Assembly (NCBI GenBank): GCA_036898135.1 | Contig: CM072522.1 | Location: 10,067,186-10,131,185, forward strand | Length of the DNA: 64,000 nt | Reading direction: 5' to 3' | From: Oncomelania hupensis | Taxonomy: Eukaryota; Mollusca; Gastropoda; Littorinimorpha; Pomatiopsidae | Part shown: positions 42,601 to 56,200 of the stretch, one piece after another | How the letters are laid out: the number at the start of each line of letters is the position of its first letter | Position numbering within the stretch: the first letter of the stretch is position 1 | Made by a program: the position numbers and the translations under genes | Notes under the pieces: model-generated | What the model was told of the DNA's origin: nothing | The model's database searches: none | What the model saw: only the letters and a program-made list of their open reading frames with translations

Positions 42601-45570
42601 GAGCGATTCTGAACAGTGAAAGGGAAATAAGATCTACATGCTTGCTGGTTTGTGTTGACGTATGTATAGCTGGCATTCACCCATCTAGGACATGAGGGTC
42701 AGGATCTTTAAAAGTACATGTGAAGGAATGCGTGCGTGCATGGACGAGATCTTGCTTTGTTGGTATGTAAGACTGTGTGTGTGGGTGAGTTTGCCCCACA
42801 TGTGGGTGTACGTGTTGGTGCAGATATTTCTGACTTCAAAGGACCCTGCCGCTCATGTCCCAGACAGTCGAGTTGCCAGGTGCACCAAAACCCCCAGCAA
42901 GTACTATGTCCTTATCCGCCTCTCGTCTTGGGTAACGCTGCTCTGTGCCTGTTGTGCTTTTGCTGAGAAGGCAACTCTAAATTGTGCTCGCATGGGTGAC
43001 GAATCCGATTCCAACCCAAACCATACCAAAACCGACGCGGTTTGAGCTCTACAGAGAAAAAGCACATTTACAGCATCCATAATGGTGATGATGATGATGA
43101 TGATGATTATTGCTGATTGTTGTTGTTGTTGTTGTTATTATTGCTTGTGCAGACTTCCACCTTGCCAGTCGGCACAGCCCTGTATCTACCTCTGCTAAAC
43201 GTCCCTCGTGACCAGTTCTCACTTCACACCGAAGTCGTCTTCCTGCTGTCGAAGTACAACATCACCGCTCACCACCTCCTCTTTGCCAACGACCTGGACC
43301 TTGCCCAGGTAAAGGCCAAGACGGACTTGAAGATTACCCTGGTGGACCACCATGTGCTTAGCGGACCAATGGCAAAGCTCGCGGACTGCGTGGTGCAAGT
43401 GATTGATCATCACCCTACTGCTGGTTCATTACCAGACAAGTGAGTGCCGACTGTTATCTTTGTGTTAGCTGTTATCTTTGAGTTAGTATGTGTGTATGCA
43501 TATGTGTGTGTATGCATTTTATGCATTTGGGTGTGTTTTATTGATTGATTGATTGATTGTTGCTTTAGGTCCAGCGGACTCTTCCGAGCCAAATCAGGAC
43601 CGGACAACCCCCAATCCGCATAAAAGATCTGCCGAAACAACCCTAGTGGGAAAATTGAATGCCCTCCACCGGCCAGTCACTTTACAATAAAGACATCCCA
43701 CGCAGGGGACGGCTGAGGCTTTACCCCAACTACTCGAACCCCCGGTTACAAAAACAAAATAGAATACAAACATCATTATAAATCATCAACAAAACACATA
43801 CATATAAAATGCCTATAGTGCTAAATAATACAATCATAGGAAGCCCTAGTGATCAACCGGCAGAAAGCGTCCAACACTCCCAAGCTGATCCAACAGACCT
43901 CATACACAAACAAGGAGTCTTGTCCAGGAAGAGTTTTCAAGAAAAAAGGTAGGTCATTGATCTAGCGAAGAAGAAGATAGTATAGCAGAGTGATAGGACA
44001 GAGCAGGAATGGGAAAGAGTAAATGAGGAAGACAGGGACAGTGGGAATTTAAAGCACTAAATTTCCATAAAGAGGGTTAACTATTTATACTGAAAAACCC
44101 CGGCACTCCAACGGGGGTACTGTTGCCGCAGTGAATCTGTCTTGCCTACAAAGGAAAGACAGGTTTTCAACTGGGGCTTTCACTTTTCCCTTTATAGGTT
44201 TGAACAATCTACAGTGGCAAGATTGCTCATGACCCCAAGGGGTGTGGGTGTGTTTAACCTTTAAGATGGTGGTCATTTGGTTCTATTTATCGATCTTTTT
44301 TCCCATCACTGCATTCAATAAAGAGGACCTGGAACATAGATCTACTTCAAGACCGTTAGGCATGTTTACCACTGCTTGAACTGGGAACCATTTCTTGTAA
44401 TACTTATTATGTTATGACCCCAAGGTCATAGTTAAACTGCTCCCTGCCTATGAAACTTCCACTGTCGTCCTAGAGTAGTGCAATTCTCCTCTTACTTTAT
44501 GACATCAAAGTTAATCATGCTTTTTTTGGAAAACACCAGCTCATGCCATGATGGTGTGACATATACAGTCCAAATTGGGTACTGATTTATGTTTAAATTG
44601 GGTGATGATTAAAATTCCAACTGGGTAAAGATTGAATGGGTGATGAATTAAATCATCATTATATACATTATTAAATTATCAGTACAACTTATGTTAATCT
44701 GATGAATAAAAATTGATGCAACAACAATTGAATTAAATCCCAAAATCCAAATCCAAGGAAAGATCTCTATCTTGCAGGAAGGCACAACAAGTTGCTTGTT
44801 AAATGGGTTGTAACCTATCAGAAACAACTCTTGTGGGTTCAAATGTATTCCCATAAATAGTCTAAATGCACCCCACTTTTCTTTACAACTGGGCTCCTGT
44901 CAGAGTATACCCCAAGCAAAGTTCATTGTTTTCATTCTTACCTCACAAACCCTGAGCGTCACTGGTGGTCTTGCTAGGAGTTGCCTTTTGTAACAATTGT
45001 CACTACATGCTAATGCCATATCTTGTCAGTCAAATTCCACACCCCGAGACAGCACAAATTCGACCCTTCTTGTAGTCTTTCTCAGGGTCACAAACGGGAA
45101 TGCCCTTTTTTTGATGTTGGCCTGTTTTGAAATATGTTTTCGCGTTTTACCGCAGGCGCGCACATTCTGGTCTCGCTAACGTCATTATAGAGACGGCTGT
45201 CGGCCATCGTGGCCGTTAAAATACTTTCACTAACAGGTGCCGCAAACATGTCTATGGTTAAATATGCTTTAAAAAATGTAGGTCAGATCCACTTTAATCC
45301 CACGGTTGATAATTGGGTCTACCAGTTGGGCTACATTTCTCTGGCAGGGAAGGAAGGTGTTAATATGCGTTTGTGAGTGTACATGTTGGTCGGCATTTGG
45401 TAGTATAGTAGTAATGATGGCATTGTGCTTAGTATGTCCGCCATTTGCCCTCAGTCTAGTGGATGTGCAATTTTTTTTAAGAGAGCGCGCTTTTTACTTG
45501 TTACACGGGTAGGCTTTCAGATATCATATTTTGTTTGAAGAATTTGCCTACTTGTTTTAGCGCAATGCTT

Positions 45571-45601
<31 letters not shown>

Positions 45602-48600
45602 CATGTTGTGATAACACATACTTGTGTGTGTGTGTCCCCTCAGTAGCGTGTGTGTGTGTGGATGTTTTGATAGTAGATACTTGTGTGTGTGTCCTCTCAG
45701 GAGGTATATTCTATACAAGTATTTGTGTGTGTGTGTGTGTGTGTTTGCATATTGTGTAGTAAGTAAATACGTGTGTGTGTGTGTCTCCTCAGTTGGTATG
45801 CTATATGAGTATGTGTGTGCATGATAGTAGATACTTGGGTGTGTGTGTGTATATGTTGTAGTGCATATCTGTGTGTGTGTTGCTTGCTTTTGAGTTTTCT
45901 CAAACCTTTACAATATAAAAAAAAAAAACTTACAAAACGGGCATCAAAATAATCAGCAAATTCTTTTCATTATTTCTGGTAGAGGTTGTCTTTCAACAGC
46001 AGTAAAATGGAAAATGTGTCATCAGGACCTGATACATGTGACCACCTGATTTTCAAAAAAATCACTCGTCAGTCAACATGCAGCTGAAAGGGGTTGAAGG
46101 TGTCAAAATGCACAGAGGCCCTTTCAGGGTTGCGATTGTCATAAAATGTAGAGACCCAGTAAGGGTTGGAAAGCGTCGCAATACAAAAAGGCCCTGTAAC
46201 TATTGAAGGTGTCAGAATGCGGATTTCGCACTTGTTTTGCACGTTTCTCATACTCACATTGAACATACTTGCTTCAAAGAGCAAACTAAATGCGTCAACA
46301 CACAAAAAAATCATCATCTGACACTTTCTCTTTATATGTATACTTTCTGCAAAATATCCAAACCCGTTTTTTTGACTCACATGCATAGCAGTGTGAGTCT
46401 ATGTACTCATCCCCTCCCTTCCCCCCTCTCCCACCCCCCAAAAAAAATCCAGGTTTTTGTAAATCAAAAATAACATTGAAAAAATAAGTCAGCCCGTCTG
46501 TCTTGTCTGTCTTCCGTCCACCATCTGCCTGTGCACAAATTTTCAAGTGGCTAAGTACTCAGAACCTATTCTACCATCACAACCACACTTGGTAAGATGG
46601 TGTATACCCATGCGACCTCATAAATGATCAGTGAATGAATGACATCTCTTCAAGGACAATGTCACAGGGTCAGCAAATGTTAGTTTTAAAAAAAAAAGAC
46701 CATTAAAACAGTGTTCCCGATTACGCACAGTAGTGCGTCAATTACACACAAAATATGAAAAATGACCAGGAAAATTTGCATGTGTGCGTCCTGTGCAATT
46801 TTTTTGGAATTGCTAAAGTCATAAATACGACCAACGAGTGACGAACTAATTCACGGCATAATCAGAATCAGAACCCAACTGAGACTGCCATAGCAGACGA
46901 TTAAAGATTGTGTCGGGAGTTGTCGTCCTTAAAAATTGCATGCGCGCGCATTGTAAACTTCCTCCAAGCAATACATTCACTGAACAAAAGAAATCTTCGT
47001 TAATCCATTTTTTGATTCTATCATACACGATCATGTCACTTCTGACTTGGTTGACTGGGCCCAAAACCCGTTCATCCACCGATTTGGGGACTCTCGAAAT
47101 TTGCACAAGGACTCTTAAAATTTTATACCTGGGAGTCCCAAGGACTCTCATTTTTTGTGTGTGGAGGGAACACTGTTAAAAAAATTTTTTTCACTTTTTT
47201 CTAGGTTATTAATATTGAACTTATGATTCTTTGTTGCATGATAGATATCAATGAGACACACATACTATACAAATTGGGTCAACCTCACTCCAAGGTCATG
47301 GTCACTAAAACTGTCCAAAGTCGGTTGGCATAGGTATTTAAAGTGACCTTGACCTTAAACTATGAGAACTATAGACTACTATAGTCCAATTTTGTTGTAT
47401 TTAGAGATGATAGATTGATCTTTCATATATGTTCCGTTTTTGCGTTGATCTTGAAGGTCAAGTCATTTTAGGCCTTTCAAAAACATAGGTAATCGCACAG
47501 TGGAATGGCTGTTTATTTAACCAATAATATGCAACAACATTAGGTTATTTGATCAGACATGCATGAGAGGTCACATGAGAGTCAAGGTTATCCCATGGTC
47601 AAGGTCATCCCAAGGTCACCGTTGTTTTTTTTTCGCATTATACAACTTTTGTTGTACTTTATTTCATAGTACATGCGTTTATTTGGAGCCAGAGGTCAAG
47701 GTCATCTCATGGTCAAGAGTAAGGTGCATGCGAGTCATATCGGCTTTGCCCTTCTAGTTTCTCAGAACTGCTGGGCCGAGAGGTACCTATTTGAATAGTT
47801 CCACCATTTTTGGGAGTAACTTGATGATGGTGATGATGATGGTGTCCATTTGTAAGGTGTGTGTCTCCATCCACTGTTGAATGCTCTGTGTGTGATAAGG
47901 AAGAATACGAAATAACTTACATCATTGTAAACTGTAGTTTTAGAAGGTGTAATAATTATCTCAATGGTGAAAATGTTTGTAGTTATGGGTGCAATGTCTC
48001 TAGTTTCAAAAGTTATAATCTCTTGAAAGTAGGGATCACATAATTTGAAAACTTAGTCGCATGTTAAGGTTTGCATAGATGTGTAGCAATGGATGATTTT
48101 GTCAAAGCAGGTCACATATTAGGGTTTGCATAGATGTGTACTTATGGTTAGGATTTGCATAGATGTGTACTTATGGTTAAGATTTACATAGGTGTGTATT
48201 TAAGGTTAGGATTTACATAGATGTGTAGTTACGATGATTTTGATATTTCGGTCACATTGTAGGATTGGCATAGATAGGGCCATATTAAGATTGACTTCTT
48301 AATGTCCAGTATGATGATTGCCTAGGGCAATAATAATAATGTGGATAGTCAGTCGATTACTTAAACACTCATCTCTTGCCTCTGTGTATAGACTGTAATG
48401 TACCATGAGCTCATTCAGTTGATTAGAGCGAGTCTGAGTCGTAGAAGAGTTTATTAATCCACTCTGACGATGAGTGCATAAACCGAAGTCTAATCTGCAC
48501 ACACTGCACTGCACTGCCACTGCAAGGACCTTCAAGATCCTGATGCCCATGTACTGGACAGATGAATGCCAGCTACACACACTCAAATTTCTACTTTATT

Positions 48601-49088
48601 ATTTATTTAATTTCACAATGGTCAATATTATATCGGTCCAAGACACCCTGTAGTGTCATTCTCTTGGGGAGAGGGAGTGGAAAAGATAATTGAATATTTG
48701 ATGTTTGAAAACTTTAAGAATTTCTATACATTATTTTCTAGTTGACTGTTGAATATACATAGAAAAAGGAAAACGGTACAGTACTTAAGTTTTAGTATAG
48801 GAGAGGTATTTAGAACACAACAACAACACAAAGATTATACAGAAAAAATAGTGACCTGTACACAATATCCATTTCTTTTATTAATGGTATTTGATGCAGT
48901 CTAGCTACAATTTTAGAAATAATGTTTGTCATTCCTTTCCATCTTCTAATGGCAACCACAATGTTTGAGTGATGAATGTGTGTTTGTTTGTTGGGTATGT
49001 AACAGTATTTGTAATATGTGGCGCAAGTATGTTGGTTACAGATCACCACACTTTGAGTCTGGTTTATGAAAAAGGCGCGTATAGCATC

Positions 49089-49128
<40 letters not shown>

Positions 49129-49782
49129 TACATTTGTGATGTGTTCCATTGGACATAGCAAGGTGCCTTTTCAATCAAGAAATATTGTTTTACATTAATA
49201 GCAATAAAGCAATTGACAAGTTTTAAAAAGAAAAACAAGTTGTAAAAAACCTTTTAGGGATGGAAAAAGGTAGCAATGACGCCTCATGGTAGACCCTCCT
49301 CACCTATGCTGGGTAGAGGGAGCAGGCTATGGTCTGGTCTCAGCTACTTTGTGGCCATCCCGTTGATTACTGCAAACTGCAATTGTGTATCTATTTTTGG
49401 CCTCTGCATGATGATAGGATTAGCTAATGAGGTTACTTACTGCTTTCAATTTGCGTTGCACTTCAGCTAACAAAATAATGTGTCTTTAATTCTGTTCCTT
49501 TGGGTTATTGTTTGCATTTTGCTTCTTTTTTTTGTTGTTGACATGCGGCAATGTGAATATATTTTATTATGATGATGATGGGGATACTTTTTTGTTATTA
49601 TTATTATTATTATTGATGTTTTTGTTGTTGTTATGAATATTTGTCTGCCTAAAGTAAACAGTTGCTCTAGGTGTTTACATGCACAAGATTTTTTTTAAAT
49701 CGTCATCATCATCGTCACCGTCATTATCATTGTAGGTTCTTACATGAATAAGACTTTTTCTCCCCTCCTCCGCCTCCTCCTT

Positions 49783-49849
<67 letters not shown>

Positions 49850-50169
49850 GGCTTTGCTCATTTAGTGCATGCTCAATGTCTATTTTGGGACGGGTTCTGA
49901 GAAAGCAAAAAAAGTTCAAAACGTCCTCTACCTCCAAGATGCAACTGCAAGCCAGCCTACAGTCCTTAGGATAGGCCTAGTAGAGAGAAGATGCCTTATG
50001 AGTCAAGGGTGACGTAAGCTTCCGCTGTCCAAGACATTCTGGATTGTTGCCAGCACATGGGGAGGTGGCTGTGACCTAGTGTAGGCTTGAGTCTGCACTG
50101 AGATAGACTCATTGCCAAGATTCCTCTCTTGTTTCTCACTGGAAGTTTTCTAGTACTCTTGTCTTCACA

Positions 50170-50241
<72 letters not shown>

Positions 50242-53200
50242 TTCCTTTCTCTCTCTCCCCCTACATATCTTCCCCCACCCACCACTTAAAAAATTTTTTT
50301 TTCTTAACTTTCATTTAAAGTGCATCTTGAGGTTGATTTCACGTTGTGCCAAAATTTTACAAAATGTCACTGATTCATTTTCCTCTAAACTTTGCTTTCT
50401 GACCGTTCAAAAAGGTCTGTCTGCTATAGAGCAGTAAATGGCTTTATTTCCCTTTGGAATAGAGGCGCAGGTGCCCTAGCAGATTAACGCAGCGGTGCAT
50501 GATGAACTTACTCGGCGTTGTGAATGTAACCACACGGGGACTATTGTATGCCTGTATTATTGAGTGACATGCAATCACTGTGTTAAGGAGCCCTTTGCTA
50601 GAATCATGAGGTGATGTTATCGAGGAACCAAATGCCTTTATAAGCTGCTTAGATGCTTATTTGAGAGCTTTCACCTCATTTAAATGAATTAATAGTATTT
50701 GGAACAAGCTTCCCGCTTTTCTGAGAAATTCACCTTCGATTCATTCATTTAAACCCTCTTTTAAAACTCTTCTTTTTGTATTCCACTGATTGAAATGAAT
50801 GAAACAAATCTGCAAAGTCATATTACGTGCGTGTGTGTGCGTGAAAGAGTTATTAGTGTTTTATATATAGGCTTTTACCGTTAATTGTTCATGAGTTTTC
50901 GTCACGTTGTTTGATAAAGTTGTTCTGTATTCATATAAGCGCCTAGAGCTAAATCTAGATTAGGCGCATAAATATTCATAATAATAAAAATAATAATAAT
51001 AATAGTTATTATGATGATTATTATTACTATTACTATTATTAATAAACTTGTTTATAATCATTTCATCTTGAAAACAATTGTCCTCAGGCTCACTTTAATT
51101 CAGTGTTTTGACATCCTCCTTAATGTTTCTGAGGGAGATGGGAGGAAGGGAGTAGGGGGAGGAACAGAGAGAGAGTTGAGGAGGAGGGGGGGGGTTGAGG
51201 ATGACCAAAACATTTCGAAACCCAGCCAAGCGTGCTGACAACATGACTCTGTTATACTAAAACAGTACAGTGCAGTGCACTCTCCTTTGCATGAGAGTGT
51301 TTAAAAAAACCACCAAAATAAAATGGAGTCTATAGTCTGTGCACACTTTTAAAGTTCCAGACGCTTATGTCCTATACCAGGGAACGCCAGACAAGTGAAC
51401 ACGCCCAGCATTATGTATTAGTTCGGCTGTTTAGGATTGCTCCGTTGTCTGGAAAGTGAAGATGGTGAGCATCAAGCTTGGTGCCTTGTGTGACTTGCGT
51501 CAGATCCTGTTTCCGGGCCTGCGCCTTTGGCGGCTCTTTGAGCTGAACAGTGCCGTATAAACACAGTTCACAATTCATGATGACTGATTGTTTTTGTTGT
51601 TTGTGTGTGTGGCAGATGTGAGAGTACCATAGAGCTGGTGGGGTCGTGTGCAACGTTGGTGGCCGAAGCTCTGCTGTCGGACGAGACGTTTTCCTTGGAC
51701 GCTGTCACCGCCACTCTGCTCTATGGTAAGTTAAAAAAACAAAACAAAGAGTGGTGGTGTTGGTTGGTGGTGTTGGTGGTGGTGGAGGAAGATGACAGTG
51801 GTGTTGGTAGATGTGGAGTTGGCGCTGGCTTTTGGTCTAGTCATGCACAGCAGACTGTAAAGGCAGTGGTCAGTTCCATCAGTGACTCTTTTGAGCTGCT
51901 TCTTATATAGCAATTCTCTTTCTGTTCTCTCTGCATGCAGGCGCGATAGTCACGGACACCATCAACTTTCTGCCCGCGGCAGGCAAGACGACCCAGAAGG
52001 ACCTCGATCTTGCCAAAGAGCTGGAAGAGGTCATAGGTCAGGGCTTTGACAGGGACTCCATCTTTGAGGAGATCAAGCAAGCCAAGTTTGATCTGTCAGG
52101 TAATGGATGCAGATTTTATCAAGATGGCAAGCCATTCAAATGTATTCCCATTCACAAACGTTTTGGTTACAGACCACCGAGGTTGGGAGTCTGTTTTAGG
52201 AGAGTGTAATAGGGTGTGTGCGTGAAAAGGGTATACAGCATCCTTTTTTTTTTTTTGACTCGCACGCATAGCAATGTGAGTCTATGTACTCTCCCCCCCC
52301 CCCCCCCCTCCCACCAAAAAGATTTTTCCAGATTTTCCCAAGTCTGTGCAAGATTAGTCCAAAATAGTCCAAAAACGATATCGGAAAAAAGCCCATCCAT
52401 CCGTCCGTCTGTCCGCCATCCACCGTCTGTGCAAATTCTTTAAAGTGGCTAAGTACTTGGAGCCTATTTCAACTATCACAATCAAATTGGTAAGATGGTG
52501 TATACCCATGAGATCTTGAAAATTATAGGTGAATGAATGACTTCACTTCAAGGTCAAGGTCGCAGGGTCATGAAATGTTAGTAAAAAAACTGACAATTTT
52601 TCACAAAAGTTCACTTTTTTTCCTAGGTTATTAATATTGAACTTCCGATTCTTTTTGATGCATGGTAGGCATCAATGAGACACACATACTATGCACATTT
52701 GGTCAAGCTCACTCCAAGGTCAAGGTCACTGGAGCTGTCCAAAGTCGGTGTGTATAGGTACTTTGAAGTGACCTTGACCCTAAACTATGAGAGATATAAA
52801 GTCCAAACTTGTTGTATTTAGAGATGATGGATTGAGCTTTCATATGTGTGCCTTTTTTGTGTTGATCTTAAAGATCAAGGTAATTTTAAGGCTTGCAAAC
52901 ACATTTTAAAAAATAGGTCATCGTACAGTGAAATGGCTGCTTATTTGATTTTGGTTGTTGACACTTTAATGTCCATTTTTATTGGGAAATTCTGGGCCGC
53001 CTCCCTTGGGGCGGGCATAGTCGCAGCCTGTGGCGCGCCCAAGCCCAACCTACCTAATATTAGTTATCTTTTAAAAATTTTGCTTGGAGTGCAAACCTGA
53101 GTACCTGGAGAAAACCCTTGAGACGTTGCCCGAGTTGAAAGTGAATAATATAATTCGAAGAAACATAATGCCCAGATGCTGGATCGATCCTACACCTGTC

Positions 53201-56200
53201 AGGCGTCATTGGTTTCTGGCCTGTTGACAAGGCAAGTTAGTCCCGCCTTAGACCACTCGGCCACAATGTTCGCTAATTGTTAATTTAAAACATAGTATGC
53301 AACAACGTTGTGTTATTTGATCAGACATCCATGAGAGATCATATGAGGGTCAAGGTCATCCCAAGGTCAATTTCACTAAAGGTCAAGGTCATCCGTCTTT
53401 TTTGCATAATACAACGTTTGCTGTACTTTATTTGATAGTACATGAGTGTATTTGGAGCCGGAGGTCAATGTCATCTCAGGGTCAAAAGCATAGAAAGATG
53501 AAAGTTGGTATTTGCATTTTAATGCCACCATTTCCTTTTTTTTCTTTTTTCTGGGCACTTATTTTTGAGTTCCATAAGGGGCTAGTTGTAAATTGTATTG
53601 TTGTTGTTATTGTTATTAATATTTTGTTGTTGTTGCCATTATTATTGTTATTATTATTGTTGTTGTTGCATATTATTATTATTATTAGTAGTAGTATTAC
53701 TATTATTGTTATTGTTGCTGCTGTTATAACTGTTATTAATATTGTTATATTATTATTATTGTTGTTGTTTGTACTACTGCTATTATTATTATTATTAACC
53801 CCTTAACTGCCGTAGTGAAAAGCGCATCTGTACTTCCTGTATGCCGGAGCAAAATTTGACTGTTGAGGGTGTGTTCACTAAAACGTGAATAATTCAGGCA
53901 TTTGAAGAGATATCTCTTAGATATTTGGCAAAGTTTTTTGTAACGTCCCTGGCTTCAATATCAAGTGAAAATAGTTTCATTTGACAAGACATACATTTTT
54001 TAGTAATTATTTATTCTTGTTTTTTTGCTGTGATCAGGCATTTTTGGAACATAAAAACACACATCAACACAAAAAATGCATGACAGAACACCACAAAAAA
54101 CTGGTGTAACAAAAAGACAAACATCAAGCAATCAATAAACTACTTGGAAATCAACTTTACGTCTATATCATCCACAGAAATAAGGGTACCTGTCGATGGT
54201 ATGGTAAGTCCGGAATCACACGTCATAATCCACAGCAAAGTCACAACACACACAGCAGGGAAAAGTCCACACACTACTTCAAGTATATGAATTTTGTGTG
54301 ATAAGGTCTTCATCATCACTGTCTTGATCATTTAGGACCTCTTGAAGCACTTCAAGTGCTGAATATCGTCTAAAAACAGACCTCGTAGTACCCCCTCATC
54401 TTCCACCGTCCGCCATTTTGTATGATGACTGAAGACTGCGAAGTACTGGAATTTCAAATATTGTGCAACTTTCAGTTTTTGCGATTTATAATGGTCAAAG
54501 GGAAAGAACCGTTGTTTGGAGATTTCTAGCTGCTCTGCCAACAGTTACTGCGGTTACCTCCCTTCTTGGGTGACTACAGAATGCCGACGAATAAACCCCG
54601 GACGGCCTTCGGGGTTGGGCACACAGGAAGCAGAAAATCATCCCGAATGAGGTTCGGGGTTGGGCGGTTAAGGGGTTAATAATATTATTATTATGTGAGA
54701 AAAAGCAGCTATCAAGACCGGACATTTGGAAGTTAAATTTGTTGGTGAAGCACCTGCGAAGTTGTTGTGTTGTTAAAGAGTTGCTATAAGGGTATTGCAG
54801 ACTTGCCTACCAGACGGTTGATTAAAAGACGTACAGTGTAGTTACTTCCCTTACCAATGTGGCAAGGGATGTAACTACACTGTGTGTCTTTTAATTGACC
54901 GTCTGGTAGGCAAGTCTGCAATACCCTTTTAGCAACTCCCGCTTTCTGGAAATTTAGTGCTTTAAATTCCCACTGTCGCTGTCTTTCTCCTTTGTTCTTT
55001 CTCATTCCTACTCTGTTCTCTACTATACTATCTTCTTCTTCGCTTGACCAGTCACCTACCTTTTTTCTTGAAAACTCTTCCGGGACAAAACTCCTCATTT
55101 GTGTGTGAGGTCTGTTGGATCAGCTTGGGAATGTTGGACGCTTTCTGCCAGGTGGTCACTGGGGCTTCCTATGATGTTATTATTTGGCAATGTAGGCATT
55201 TTATATGTATGTAATGTGTTTTGTTGATATTTTATAGTGATGTTTTTATTCTATTTTGTTTTTGTAAACGGGAGTTCGATAAATTAGAGTATAGCCACTG
55301 CATCCCCTGTGTGGGATATCTTTATTGTAAAGTAACTGGCTGGTGGAGTGCCTTCAATGTTACCACTAGGGTTGTTTCAGCAGATCTTTTATGCGGATCA
55401 GGGGTGAGTCCTCTTTCGGCGAAGTTGTGGTCTTGATTTTTTGGTCCTGATTCAGCTCTTTGCAGTCCACTGGACCCTCTAAGCAATGAATAACTAACTA
55501 ACTTACCAATGTGGAGCATGCGCACATACCTTAAGTTCGCTGCACTTGTGATCCGCGTTTCCTCCATTCTGTTAAGTGATAATTATGTATTATTTCGAAA
55601 AATGAAGCGAAGCTGTGATGCAAGCCGTTCTCCAGATCAGAATAAAGATGAACCAAAAGATAAACAGCAGTCCAGAAAGAAAACTTTTTTGAAAGTCACC
55701 AGCAAAAAAGTAGCCTTGCCTGATTACATCTCTGAAAGGGCCAAAATTTGCAAGATGCACTTTGTGCAAAATTGACTTCACCTATTGCGGTCGCAATGAC
55801 TGCGAAAGCATGTAGCATCAAAAGTGTAGCACCAAATTCACATGGAAAAATTTGAAGAAGCTGCTGAAGGCCATGCATTTATAAAAAACCGTTTCCAGGT
55901 GCAGACGAAATCAAATCCACTGGTGATGCATGTTTTGTAAACTGAAGTATGTGTGATGGGGGCTTATGTGAAAGAAAGTTCCTTTGCCCTCTTCTGCAAA
56001 ATGTTGACCTGAACTCTTCACTTGTCCTTTCATTTTTATACTTTGGAATATTATTTGCATAGCAATCACGCATTTCTATAATGTATTTTAGTACACTTTG
56101 TGCACAGTGTCATCATTAATGTGTTACAAAAAGACAAAGAGTCCATTACCCCAAAATCTGGTTTTAAGCTGCCTGGAGTTTGGTCAACACGTTTTTCAGG

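Noticed and set aside
45535..45903. Cysteine/valine-rich ORFs in the GT-rich region
   Set aside because: Frames through a degenerate tgtgtg minisatellite; composition is dictated by the repeat.
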